Part shown: positions 30,674 through 41,174 of the stretch, piece after piece
Layout of the letters: each line of letters opens with the position of its first letter
Position numbering within the stretch: the stretch's first letter is position 1
Origin: Trichoplusia ni
Lineage: Eukaryota; Arthropoda; Insecta; Lepidoptera; Noctuidae
DNA length: 64,000 nucleotides
NCBI RefSeq assembly: GCF_003590095.1
Contig: NC_039490.1
Location: forward strand, 2,311,834 to 2,375,833
Direction: 5' to 3'
Program-made: the position numbers and the translations under genes
The notes under the pieces: model-generated
What the model was told of the DNA's origin: nothing
Database searches by the model: none
The model's input: only the letters and a program-made list of their open reading frames with translations

Positions 30674-31222
30674 AGGGCCCTATCTCATTAGGACACCATG
30701 ATCACAGTAAACTTAATTCTGGTTTCTAATTTGAGAATTTGGTGTAAGTACTTGGACTCAAATATTGCTTATGTATTTGCTTATCCTACAAATCAGAAAC
30801 CGGAGAATATAAGCTTAAGCAGTACCTCAATTTACTATAATCGCATTAATTGAAAAACACAGATATCTGCTGTATACTGAGTAGATGAAATGCCTTATCA
30901 GTCTTGTAGCACTGCTAGTTTGTGTGAGTGTGTCAAATCGAACGAACTGCTGGACATAGGCCTCTCCCAAGAAGGGGTTTACCATAATCTCCACGCTTGG
31001 CAGGTGGGTTGGCAATCGCAGTAGGTTGTTAAAGAGAATACTGCTGCCCATTCTCTAGTGAATCCCTTAGTCGCCTATTACAACACCCATGGGAAAAGAT
31101 GAGGTGGGGCTTGTCTTTATGTTCGTCACCACAGGGGACTGCTTTAGCTAATATGTATACGATGCTGTGGTGGAGAGACTGGTGGCCATCACTCTGGTGC
31201 CCTAGTGAGATAGAGCCCTCAT
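30674..31222. mobile_element. MITE with ~25-bp imperfect TIRs
   Basis: AGGGCCCTATCTCATTAGGA at the left and its near complement (TCACTAGGGC...) at the right, ending AGCCCTCAT near 31222. The interior contains CTGCTGGACATAGGCCTCTC (30950), a phrase common in lepidopteran repeats. No coding. The target duplication was not established. Confidence 0.55.
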
Positions 31223-31289
31223 AGGGGGCTTACCTTAACTATGACTTATTTTAAAAATAAATTGAGGATTTGAATCAACCATTCATTTT

Positions 31290-33450
31290 CAGGAAATAAC
31301 AATTTCTAATCTGTCAGATCAACCTGCCAGGTTTGAACCTATTGCTAGCCCATCTAGAATTTATCCTTTAAGAGAACTTAATGCAAACGTTAGCACTGCA
31401 GAAAAGTCGGGAATGTTTGTGTGCAGGGCTTCTAAACAAGAAGTTGATAAAAAAGCAAAATGTTGCTACGTAAACTGTAAAAAGTGTATAGATTACAAAA
31501 AACTGTAAAACATTTAAAAAATGAAGCATTGTTAAATGTTATTTGCAAAAATGAAACAGTCAAAAAAATATGCAATAAAAAAATTAGTCAACAAGGAGAT
31601 CTGCAGAATTTTAAGAGGTAGAAACCTGGACGCAGGTGGAACATGGAGGCTAAAATAATAGCATAGAGGCTCTACAAAAGGTCACCAACAAGCTACAAAC
31701 TGTTGAGGAGAATGCTTTGTTTACCAGCACCCAGCACATCGAAATCCCTTTTGAGCAAATTATAAAATGAATGTGGGGACAAACAAAACAATACTTAAAG
31801 TGTTCAAAAACACAACAAACACTTTTTGCCATCTGAACGAGGGCCTACCTACCTACATATTGCTATGGGATGAAATATCCTTAAGAAAAAAATGAAACCC
31901 GAAGGCGGCTAATATATTAATTGCTGCTTTGATGCTGCAATTAATACATGCGCTTCAGTTTGTGACTTGGATGGTGTCAACAAAAGAGATCTATGTCTTT
32001 TAGGAGCTTCCGTAGAGAATCCTTACATTGAAGTGAACAGTCACAAAATTGTCACATTATTTGACCCACCACACTTGCTGAAGTGCTTACGAAATTTATT
32101 TATTAAATATAATGTACAGTTTAGGGCCAATGTAACATCAGACAACACACAAGGAGTTGGTACGTCATTTGTTATTTAGAATTAGAAAAATAATTGTTTA
32201 GTAATATGCACATGTAGAGCCTAATATTTTATGTTTTTAAAATTAGTAATTCAATAATTACTTTACAGGAATCGCTAAATGGCGCCACATCAGGCAATTT
32301 TACGAATTGGATAACAATAATCCCAATTTTGCATTTGCTCCATCTTTAAGTAAAGACCACCTGGACCCTAATTCGAAACAAAAAATGAAGGTAAAGCTTA
32401 CAGCGCAAGTCTTAAGCCACTCAGTTGCAGCAGGAATATATACCAAAATAGCATCAGGTAAGAAACTTTTTACAGTCAAAATCCCTCTCATTTATTCACT
32501 TTGATTATACATGATACTTATGAACTATATATATGATAACATCTTACATGTTAGTTGCAATGGTATTAACAATATTAAAGAGTAAAACCATGTTGTAGTA
32601 TATTGCATTTTTAATTATTACCTAGTGTTGAGCAAGTAAATAGCCCCATGGTTTTGTCATTTAAAAGCTCAGAAACAATATATTAAACGTTTGTTAAAAA
32701 GATAAAGAAAATCTTGTATATTTAATGTATACTTATCTGAGCAAAGGCGCAGTAACTTTGCCCATATTGATATAATTTGTTTATTGTGGTTTTCAGTGAA
32801 CATGTTGACTGAAGCATTGGCAACGGCCAATTTGATCACAAATATGGACGAACTGTTTGATGGTGTAAACGCGTCCACATGAGACCTTAGACGTGGAAAA
32901 AAATTCTCAACGAATATCAAAAATTCGTCAAAACATCTGCAAATGTTTGAAATAATGAAAATATTTTTTAAAAGCCTAGAATTTTTGGGATGTATGGGTA
33001 ATCCGCCATCAAAGCATGGGTGGATTTGGACCCTCAATGGGGTAAAAATGGTGTAGAGAATCCTTAGAGCCAAACACAAAAGTTTGAAAAGTCTGTCCAC
33101 AAGAAGACTGCAGCAGGACCCGCTCGAAAATGGTTCAAGTTGCATACGTTTCTACTATGGGTCCAATAGCAACCCGACATCCACAGTTGGACAATTCGTT
33201 GCTGGGCTTAAAACTGCTGTAATAAGCAACATGGCACATACCAGCTCAGGAAATTGTGAGCTGGAAAACAACAGTGCCATAGTTACAAATTTTAAAACAA
33301 TTCTGAAATCAGCCACAGACATGTGCACTAACACGGAGCAATCTGAGCATATTTCAATTGAAAAAGAAATTGAAGAAAATCTTACTTCCTCCCTGGAAAA
33401 AAACTTAGAGGAAGGAAGTAGCGAACTTCAAGCATGCGCATGTGTCTGTA
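31290..33450 (+). pseudogene. P-element/THAP9-like transposase, copy B, 5' part
   Basis: Segments in order: a helical region with YKRSPTSYKLLRRMLCLPAP (31670-31730, one frameshift), ILLWDEISLRKKMKP (~31860), KRDLCLLGASVENPYIEV, HKIVTLFDPPHLLKCLRNLF, an intron (~32160-32268), GIAKWRHIRQFYELDNNNPN, VKLTAQVLSHSVAAGIYTKI, another intron, ALATANLITNMDELFDGVN, and TRRLQQDPLEN...YYGSNSNPTSTVGQFVAGLK. This is the THAP9/P-element order (DE..S catalytic start, D-x-P-H-L-x-K, N-Q-D-P-L-E-N). Many stops. The gene continues at 38475 beyond the inserted LINE. Confidence 0.78.
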
Positions 33451-33963
33451 TTATTGAAATAAAATTGAAATTGTAATCACTGCTCTTCGCCCGTGGTTCT
33501 AGTCAAGAGCGGACGTATGTCAATTTTGCCAAAAATTCTCCCGAAATATACAAGGAACAATAGCACGTACCACAAAGTGAAAGTGACCTATATTGCATAA
33601 CAACAATAAAATAAAATAATAAAAAAGTGAAATTATTAAAATCGAGTGACACAAGACAGTGCTACTCGCGCACCGTTAACCCCGCCCACCTGAGGAAGCG
33701 AGACGGTGTCCATAATTGCTAACCCGCTTACGCCCGCGGAGTCCTGCGCATCACTGATTGAATGCGTATACTGTATGCCTGTGTGTGTGCATAGCGAAGT
33801 GCGTATGAGGCGCCGGCAGGCATCTACCTTGACCTTGGACCGCCATCGTACAATTTAAAGCTTACAAATACAAAGTTATATACGAGAATACGACAACCAA
33901 ACACATAAACGTACAAATTAAAACTTCGGACCGCTGAAACAAAGGTTACTAAACTATAAAACC

Positions 33964-34869
33964 ATGCCTCTCAGACGCACTCCGCCGTCAAAGCCAAAAT
34001 CACCAGTCATCACCGAGGATAATCTTTTTACGGATAACAATCTCAATAGCTCATTCTCTGGATCCGCACCAAACTTAAACACAGAGAAAAGCAGTCTCAA
34101 GACACGAAACAAGCGCAAGCGAGAAGATGAACTGACCACATTTATGCAAGAGATACGCGATTTATTACAAACTTCCGCGAAACAAACTGAACATAAATTT
34201 CTCGCTCTTCAATCCTCCATGACTGAAATAATCGCACAGAATATTGAATTAAAAAATACCCTTACCTTTGTGTCTCGACAATATGATGACCTTAAATTAA
34301 AAATGGATGAATGTGAACAGGAACGCAAAACTGAGCGCCACTACATACATAAACTCGAGGAAAAAATAGAAAATATGGAGCGAACGCTTTGCCTTACAAA
34401 ATTAGAAATTAGAAACATACCGAAAAAGGAGGGTGAGACCAGAAATGATCTACACGAGATAGTTTCTAAAACAGCTGACGTTGTCGAAGTAACGCTCGAG
34501 CGACAGGATTTAAAGGATGTTTATCGCATAAATAAAAAAGAAGGATCTTCATCTATCATCTTAGACTTCTCATCAGTAACCACCAGGGAAAATTTCTTGG
34601 GAAAAGTCCGTCAGTTCAACCGCAAAAACACCAACAAAATAAATACAGGCCACTTAAAGATCGGAGGTGAGACAAAACCTATATATTTTTCAGAATATCT
34701 AAGCACAAAAGCGCAACGTTTATTCTACCAAGCTCGACAATTTGCCAAAGATAATAATTATAAATTTTGTTGGACCGCGTTTGGTAGAGTATATCTGCGA
34801 CAATCCGAAGGACAAAGATATATTGTCATTAAAAGTGAGGACGACCTCAAATTGAATATAGAACAATGA
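33964..34869 (+). CDS. LINE ORF1: coiled coil plus RRM-like/FP-C domain
   Basis: 301 residues, ATG in good context (AACCATG). The N terminus is Ser/Pro/Lys-rich with a basic patch (TRNKRKRED). About 50-140 is a heptad-type coiled coil. About 145-300 holds LEIRNIPKKEGETRNDL, LKDVYRINKKEG, SSIILDFSSVTTRENFL and FCWTAFGRVYLRQSEG, a fold shared by LINE ORF1 proteins and baculovirus FP-like proteins. It would bind element RNA as a trimer or oligomer. No breaks. Confidence 0.82.
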   Translation: MPLRRTPPSKPKSPVITEDNLFTDNNLNSSFSGSAPNLNTEKSSLKTRNKRKREDELTTFMQEIRDLLQTSAKQTEHKFLALQSSMTEIIAQNIELKNTLTFVSRQYDDLKLKMDECEQERKTERHYIHKLEEKIENMERTLCLTKLEIRNIPKKEGETRNDLHEIVSKTADVVEVTLERQDLKDVYRINKKEGSSSIILDFSSVTTRENFLGKVRQFNRKNTNKINTGHLKIGGETKPIYFSEYLSTKAQRLFYQARQFAKDNNYKFCWTAFGRVYLRQSEGQRYIVIKSEDDLKLNIEQ

Positions 34870-35215
34870 CTAATAAATCCTAAAAATTGTCTCTTCTTTT
34901 TAATGTCTTTTTTAAATTTCTTTATTTTTTATTTACTTTATGATGATTGTATACACAAAACCATTTTAATGTTACACAAAAACACACTCATACACACACA
35001 TAAATTTTACACATTGCAAATACACACCTCTCTATGTGATTGTACAAAAACCGTGCTATTATATAATAAAACAGATAAAATTACCAAAATATTAATATAC
35101 GGGTATTGGCTGATTAAATGTAGTAATTATGACATACTTACACAATTAGTTTTCAAAATATTAAAGATAAATAAAAACACATGTCTTGTGCAATATAAAA
35201 TTATAAAAACTTCCA
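34870..35215 (+). other. Long AT-rich inter-ORF gap of the LINE
   Basis: 346 bases without a supported gene. Most two-ORF LINEs have adjacent or overlapping ORFs, so ORF2 translation here needs internal initiation or a separate transcript. Confidence 0.6.
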
Positions 35216-38140
35216 ATGGCTAATCAAAATAATAATATAATAACATATTTAGATAAGTTTACAATAGCCAGCTCATATCAGTGTGACACAGAAGAATGTG
35301 ACAGAATAATAAATATGTCTACCACTCGTAATTCCTTAAAAATTATAAGTCAAAATATTCGAAGTATTTATAAAAATTTCGACAATTTCCAAGCACAATT
35401 AGCTAGACTATCGTTCGATATAGATATAATCATTCTTACTGAATGCTGGCTCAATGACAGTAAACCGATACCAGTATTAAAAAATTATGTTGCATATGCT
35501 TCAAAACAATGCTTGAATCAGAACGGCGGTATGGTTATCTACGTAAAAAAACACATTTTGTGTTCTGTAGAGGAGCCCGAACCTTTAGGTGCTAATTATC
35601 TGTTATTAAAAATTAAACCAGATATTTGTATTTTAGCAGTTTACCGATCACCATCCATATATTGCATTGATAGCTTCCTCAACTCCCTTGAAAATATCAT
35701 TAATAACGTCAAAGAGAAAAATATTATTATAGCAGGTGATATCAATATTGATATAAAACCGAATAACACAGATAGAAACAGTGAAGCATATCTAAACTTA
35801 ACATCAGAACTAGGACTCCTCCCAGGACACACCTATCCAACCCGCATGGAAAACTGTCTTGATCATATATTGGTCAATACACCAATATGTTTGACGGTTA
35901 TAGTTATTGATTCGACTGTTACTGATCATGCATCTGTACTTATATGTCTAGATAACTCCCACCCAAAAACAAAGAAAGTTATGACAAATACAAAAGTGAA
36001 CCTCAATGCAGTGGTAGAAGAGTTGAAAGATGTAGATTTCACATTTATCGCCGACACCGTAGATGCCAATGAGACGGCCTCTAAATTTGTCAACTGTCTA
36101 AAATCAATAATTACGAGGCATACACAAGTAATAAAAATCCCTAACCGTAAAATAATTACCAAAGCATGGATTACCCCTGGTCTATTGCGTTGCATTAGAC
36201 ATAGGAACAAATTACATAGATCTTCACTAAAAGACCCAGATAATACAATTTTAAAGATAACATATAAGAGATATCGAAACTATTGTAACTCTTTACTAAA
36301 GAAACTTAAAACTAACTACGAACAAGACGCGTTAAAATCATCAAATAATTCAAAAGAAACATGGAACGTTATAAAGTCAATTACTAACCAATCCAAACAA
36401 AAAACATCAGCTTCCAAACTAATACCTGAAACGAAAAACGGACCTGTAGTGACTGAACAAATAAACAAGTACTTCTCTGAGATTGGTAGAGAATTAGCAC
36501 ATACTATTATGAAAAAGCACAACTTACAGCAAAATTTAAAGTATAAATTCAACTCACCGCCTGAAAGAGACTCAATTGTTTTATTACCCCCCGATGAGAC
36601 TGAAATAGAATCTATAATAAATGCATTGAAGATAGATAGTGCTACAGGATGGGATACTATTTCAGGAAAACTTATTAAAATGAGCAAACAGACTCTAATT
36701 CCCCACATCACAAAACTTTACGAGAAGTGCTTCGAGCAGGGTATCTTCCCCGACGTTTTTAAAAAATCACTTATAACACCGGTTCATAAGGGTGGAAATC
36801 AAGAAGACATGAAAAACTATAGACCTATATCGATTTTACCAACACTCTCAAAAATGCTAGAAAAAATACTAAATAGGCGGTTAGTACAATTCTTAGAACG
36901 TAATCAAACTCTATCCGAATCACAATTTGGCTTTAGAACAGGGAAAAGCACTGAAGATGCAGTGAATCATCTGGTTGACTACATAACAGAGAAAGTTGAT
37001 GCAAAAGAAAAATGCTTAGGTGTTTTTCTTGATCTAGCAAAAGCCTTCGATACAGTCTGTGTTGCTACACTTATAGAAAAATTAGAACACGTGGGGATAC
37101 GGGATAAGGCTCTCAGCATATTTACAAACTTTTTATCTAACAGAAGGCAACGGGTAAGGATTGACGGTATAATTAGTCAAGAAAGTGGAGTATCTTTCGG
37201 TGTACCACAAGGGAGCGCATTATCACCGACTCTCTTCTTGATTTATGTTAATGATCTGTGCAGTAAAAAGCTTTACAAAGGTAGAATTTTCAGTTATGCA
37301 GACGACACTGCACTCGTATTTCACGGAAAGACATGGGACGAAGTAAAACATACGACTGAAATGGAACTAAATAAAATAGCGCACTGGCTTGAAAATAACC
37401 TGCTCACTCTTAACATTGAAAAAACTTCTTATATACAATTTACCTTCTCTAAAACTAAACCTCCAGATATAAACCTCAAAATTCATCCATGTAGCACCGC
37501 CTCTCAATGCACATGCCCCTCACTTACTAACAAACCATATTTAAGATATTTAGGTGTGATTGTGGACGAACGATTGACCTGGCGACCACAGATAGATCTT
37601 ACCACGTCGCGTGTTAGAAAACTTATATGGGCATTTAAGAAACTTCGACATGTAGCTGAGTTTAAGCTTCTTCGCACGATTTATATTTCTCTAGCCCAAT
37701 CAATTTTAAGTTATTGTATTACGGTGTGGGGAGGCGCTTGTAAATCTATTTTGATACAACTTGAAAGAGCTCAGAGATCACTTCTTAAAGTCATGACATT
37801 TAAAAACTACAGATATCCGACAGTCACGCTTTATGAAAACTGTGAAATCCTTACTGTTAGGCAACTATTTCTGCTAAATATCTCACTAAGACAACATAAA
37901 ATAACACCAGTAAACCAAATACAACAACGGACAATACCAAACGCATGCAAACCTATTAAATGTAACACTGCTTCCGCTAGTAGACAACACTATTGCTTAT
38001 CAAAATACATATATAATAAAATAAACAAAACCCTGGTAATAAATTCTCTGAAAATGTCAGAAACAAAAAAGAAATTAATGGAATGGCTACAATCACTTGA
38101 TTACCTGCAAACTGAAAATGTACTACAAAGACTAATTTGA
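35216..38140 (+). CDS. LINE ORF2: endonuclease and reverse transcriptase
   Basis: 974 residues, uninterrupted. APE-type endonuclease at about 40-260: KIISQNIRSIYKNF, IIILTECWL, IIIAGDINIDI, CLDHILVNT and VTDHASVLICL. Reverse transcriptase at about 500-780: YRPISILPTLSKMLEKIL, FGFRTGKSTEDAVN, GVFLDLAKAFDTV, GVPQGSALSPTLFLIYVN and FSYADDTALVF. A C-terminal helical extension follows; no RNase H or zinc knuckle was seen. Likely competent for target-primed reverse transcription. Confidence 0.9.
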   Translation: MANQNNNIITYLDKFTIASSYQCDTEECDRIINMSTTRNSLKIISQNIRSIYKNFDNFQAQLARLSFDIDIIILTECWLNDSKPIPVLKNYVAYASKQCLNQNGGMVIYVKKHILCSVEEPEPLGANYLLLKIKPDICILAVYRSPSIYCIDSFLNSLENIINNVKEKNIIIAGDINIDIKPNNTDRNSEAYLNLTSELGLLPGHTYPTRMENCLDHILVNTPICLTVIVIDSTVTDHASVLICLDNSHPKTKKVMTNTKVNLNAVVEELKDVDFTFIADTVDANETASKFVNCLKSIITRHTQVIKIPNRKIITKAWITPGLLRCIRHRNKLHRSSLKDPDNTILKITYKRYRNYCNSLLKKLKTNYEQDALKSSNNSKETWNVIKSITNQSKQKTSASKLIPETKNGPVVTEQINKYFSEIGRELAHTIMKKHNLQQNLKYKFNSPPERDSIVLLPPDETEIESIINALKIDSATGWDTISGKLIKMSKQTLIPHITKLYEKCFEQGIFPDVFKKSLITPVHKGGNQEDMKNYRPISILPTLSKMLEKILNRRLVQFLERNQTLSESQFGFRTGKSTEDAVNHLVDYITEKVDAKEKCLGVFLDLAKAFDTVCVATLIEKLEHVGIRDKALSIFTNFLSNRRQRVRIDGIISQESGVSFGVPQGSALSPTLFLIYVNDLCSKKLYKGRIFSYADDTALVFHGKTWDEVKHTTEMELNKIAHWLENNLLTLNIEKTSYIQFTFSKTKPPDINLKIHPCSTASQCTCPSLTNKPYLRYLGVIVDERLTWRPQIDLTTSRVRKLIWAFKKLRHVAEFKLLRTIYISLAQSILSYCITVWGGACKSILIQLERAQRSLLKVMTFKNYRYPTVTLYENCEILTVRQLFLLNISLRQHKITPVNQIQQRTIPNACKPIKCNTASASRQHYCLSKYIYNKINKTLVINSLKMSETKKKLMEWLQSLDYLQTENVLQRLI

Positions 38141-38150
38141 TATCACCAAG

Positions 38151-38162
38151 CACACGCACACG

Positions 38163-38242
<80 letters not shown>

Positions 38243-38246
38243 CGCA
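38151..38246. repeat. (AC)n microsatellite
   Basis: Nearly pure CA repeat with a few CG units, starting ~10 bases after the ORF2 stop, inside the LINE 3' UTR. Confidence 0.95.
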
Positions 38247-38474
38247 AAACATGATCTCATTAATATAGTTTAAACAATAATAAGTTTTATATAAATTCAG
38301 TTTTAACATTAAGTTAGTATTAAGATATAAATATAATAACCTAAGCGGGCGAAGACACTGGCTCCTGTAACACAGGCTTTAAGCCTAGCACAGGCGTCAG
38401 GGTTACATTTATGCTGAACTGTATTTTTATGTCAATAAAAACTTTTTAATTTTTTTTAATTTTTAATTTTACTG

Positions 38475-38875
38475 TAAAAAGATTCTAGTTTCCGAAACGC
38501 CAGAGGAAGTACATAATTTTATAGAGTTTAAAAATAACGAATCTGTTTAAAAGTCTCTTACGTACGCCTCTAAGAATTTAACAGCTTGCGTAGAAAAAAG
38601 TGTCAGCTTAATAAATATATTTCTAGAAAAAGAAGCGTATAAAGAGTATATCAAAATGAAACTAATTCAATTGTTAAAGGACTCTATAAATTATGACTTC
38701 CTCAAAAATTGCGTGGAACACAAAGCATCAAATAAAAGTTATATAATCAATAGTGTGTTCCATATTTGCACTAAGAGATACTGTATTAAAAAAAAAAACA
38801 AAATGTATTCTGAGGAAAAAAAAGTCTGTAAATCTGCACTAAAAAGAAAAATTAACATAACTATGCACAAATAAA
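38475..38875 (+). pseudogene. P-element/THAP9-like transposase, copy B, 3' part
   Basis: The frame after the LINE reads LVSETPEEVHNFIEFKNNES, a stop, then SLTYASKNLTACVEKSVSLI, LEKEAYKEYIKMKLIQLL and DFLKNCVEHKASNKSYI, ending INITMHK. The helix-rich C terminus with an E-H motif matches P-type transposases. It continues the 31290-33450 gene, now ~5 kb apart. Confidence 0.65.
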
Positions 38876-38879
38876 TTCA

Positions 38880-39514
38880 TGTCGTTTCGGTTCAGTGCGC
38901 AATATGCATAATTGTATTATTATCAAATTGCACTCACATATTGGGTTTTTTTCATAATGACCGGGCACTATGTATTCTGCTCAATTTATCACTTGGTCCA
39001 TAACCCTTAATCAAATATTGGGAAATTATTTCCCACTTGACGCCACCGTAAACTTTTTGTTTTATTTCTTTACTGGTAACTCCAGTTAGTACCAACCTCA
39101 GGAATAAAATAATCCTACAGATTTTTTAAATCTAATCTAATGGCAACATTTTGTACGAAGCCGCGAACTGTCATCGTATGTCAATTTCAAAAACACAGTT
39201 TGAAATATTTTGCGAAAAGACCGGTTCTGGTGGGAGTTTTGAAGGTTTTTGAAGAAAAAAAATCTGGTAAGTGCATAAACACAATATTCTTGTAAACTAG
39301 ACATGTTTTCTGATTGCCTTTTTCGATTTTTGCCTTCGTAGCATTGATATTTGTTGGATTTTCTTAGGTTTAACAAAGTGGGAAATAATTTCCCATAGTT
39401 TGTTCCTGCATTGAAAAAATACAAATTTCAATATATACAATAAATAATTTGTCTGTTGCACTATATAAGTAGCTAAATAGGTATAGGTACTTGTAGTCTT
39501 ACCTAACTAACACA
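38880..39514. mobile_element. Non-coding region with inverted repeats (possible MITE)
   Basis: TTGGGAAATTATTTCCCACT at about 39018 is matched in inverse at 39376-39401; the core GGGAAATTATTTCCC is itself a palindrome. The enclosed ~340 bases have no supported gene. CCCTTAA just left of it could be a piggyBac-type end, but this is unproven. Confidence 0.4.
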
Positions 39515-39787
39515 AAGTTTACGGATCGAGATTGACATTTGAATCCATTTCCAACTTTTAGTGTTTCTATAACCGATCCATGGATCGTTTTCTCAATCTT
39601 TTTCTTCAATCTATGTTTGGGAGGGCGGATCGAGATTTTAGATAGGTATTTGTATGAAAGTGACAGTTATGCGTTTTCTATAACCGATCTCTGGTTTTGA
39701 TAAATCGATTTTTGACGTTTTTGATCTATGCGATTGATATATAATTGCGATCCCCAATTTTTTACGGATTGTACTGAGAAATCTGTG

Positions 39788-39895
39788 AAAATGGAAATAT
39801 TTTCAAGTGATAGTGATAGCGATCTCGAAGTATTAGCTCAGCTATCGGACTGGGATAGTAGTGACAGCGACGAAGAACAAACTCTGTCCTCAAAA
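39788..39895 (+). pseudogene. Acidic N-terminal fragment in the Harbinger-like repeat
   Basis: MEIFSSDSDSDLEVLAQLSD followed by DSSDSDEE, then loss of any recognisable sequence. Family not identified; the position suggests the start of an element gene. Confidence 0.3.
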
Positions 39896-40114
39896 TTTGT
39901 AATTTTGATTGTGATGTATCGAGTGGCTGTTTTTTTTTCTGTACTTTACTTGTAAACGGGGGTCAAGGATTTAAGCTGAAGACATAAGCTGATACTTAAA
40001 CTTTTTTGCTTTCGGTATTATAGTTTTTGTGTACTTAGTACACTTTTACCAATATCTGTAATACTGGAATCAATAGATAACGATTATAATATTCTCGTTT
40101 TGATTTATTTATTT

Positions 40115-40545
40115 AAAACCATGAAGTATCATTACAGGGTTTACCCTAATGCGACAACTTAGAACTTAAACTAAACAAAAATTACAACACATTACATAAT
40201 TAAAAACACATAAACACGTCAGTCTGGTTTTGAAGAAGTTGGTGGTGTGGAGAGCTCTTGTAAGAGGTGCTTTGGCGAGCAAATTTGTTCTCGCTGTAGG
40301 TGCGGGCTTCGCCGCCGCCACACGAAGGGGTCCGGTACACACGCTCAAGCGCTGCAATACTTCCGGGTGATTCTGCACTCCACGAATCACATTCACCAAG
40401 AAGACGACCAGTGCAAACTCCCGTCTCATATACAAACAGAGTGGGATCCATGAGTAGGTAGAACGGATGCACCCCATACAGTTTCTTGGACAGATGGCGC
40501 GTGAACTTATTCTGAACGCGCTCGAATATTGCCGCTGTATTCTAT
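40115..40545 (-). pseudogene. 5'-truncated LINE, ORF2 C terminus and 3' UTR
   Basis: The minus strand reads ERVQNKFTRHLSKKLYGVHP at its start, then after a frameshift GVQNHPEVLQRL and TRTNLLAKAPLTRALHTTNF, ending TRLTCLCVFNYVM. A 3' UTR ending AAATAAATAAATC follows (~40115). E-R-x-Q-x-K-F-x-R and R-A-x-x-T are familiar from the end of lepidopteran LINE ORF2 proteins. It sits inside the Harbinger-like repeat. Confidence 0.65.
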
Positions 40546-41174
40546 TCTATAACTGAGACATCGGAAACACAAACAACAAATAAAACGCGATTTTAAAATA
40601 TATTATGTTAATGTCAAACTGACTGACAACTTTTCGATTGACTGACGTTCCGTTACTGATCAATGAACGTTTATTGTCGTTTATGCTTTTTCTAATCTTG
40701 AGGTAGAATTACAGAATTTTACCGCTACGACTTCCCAATCATTTATTTTTGAATTTTGTGCACTTTCTAGTGATTATACATAAAATAGATAAGCTTTAAG
40801 AAAAAAGTCACCATTTTACTCATTAATAATCGCTGAAGTACTTTTTCTGCACATGCGTAAAACAAAACGTTTAGCAGGGCGATCTATCCGTTTTTTTTCG
40901 ATGGATTTCGAGACGAGATCGATTAATGAAATGCAGATTCAAGCTCAATCGAGGGATTGAGTAAAATCTGGATTGATCGGAATCTTAGATTCGGGATCGA
41001 ATATAGAAAGCGGCCGTAAGTCAGCTAAAGAGCTTTCTCGAGATTGATCACTTGATTTTTATATTTTTATGGCTAACTGAGTCACTTACAATTTTTAGGA
41101 ACTTTTGTAACTATTTGTGCTGCTGAGACTACCTACTTACCGACTTTCCATTACTTACTTTCAGCTATTTAAAT

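Larger units (their letters stand above)
33480..38464 (+). mobile_element. Full-length two-ORF LINE inserted in P-element copy B
   Basis: It has a GC-rich 5' UTR (~33480-33963), ORF1, a 346-bp AT-rich gap, ORF2, a 3' UTR with an (AC)n tract and an end at AATAAAAACTTTTTAATT (~38440). P-element coding lies on both sides. Both ORFs are open, so the copy is recent. The coding pattern belongs to the CR1/Jockey group of APE-type LINEs. The exact clade and target duplication were not established. Confidence 0.82.
39515..41005 (+). mobile_element. Harbinger-like repeat related to 1450-1830
   Basis: 39520-39755 is close to 1490-1690, with an extra ~30 bases. The right end (GGGATCGAATATAGAAAGCG followed by GCCGTAAG, ~40974-41000) is the inverse of the 1458 terminus. 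A short acidic frame (39788-39895) sits where a nuclease gene would start. A LINE fragment is inserted at 40115-40545. CGATTGACTGACGTTCCGTT at ~40635 recurs near 9405. Confidence 0.5.

Noticed and set aside
37977..38309. Minus-strand open frame rich in Cys/Val
   Set aside because: It is the (AC)n microsatellite read as codons plus antisense of the LINE ORF2.
40247..40453. Plus-strand Cys/Arg-rich frame as a zinc-finger protein
   Set aside because: It is antisense to the LINE ORF2 tail, which has recognisable residues and a poly-A-side UTR on the minus strand.
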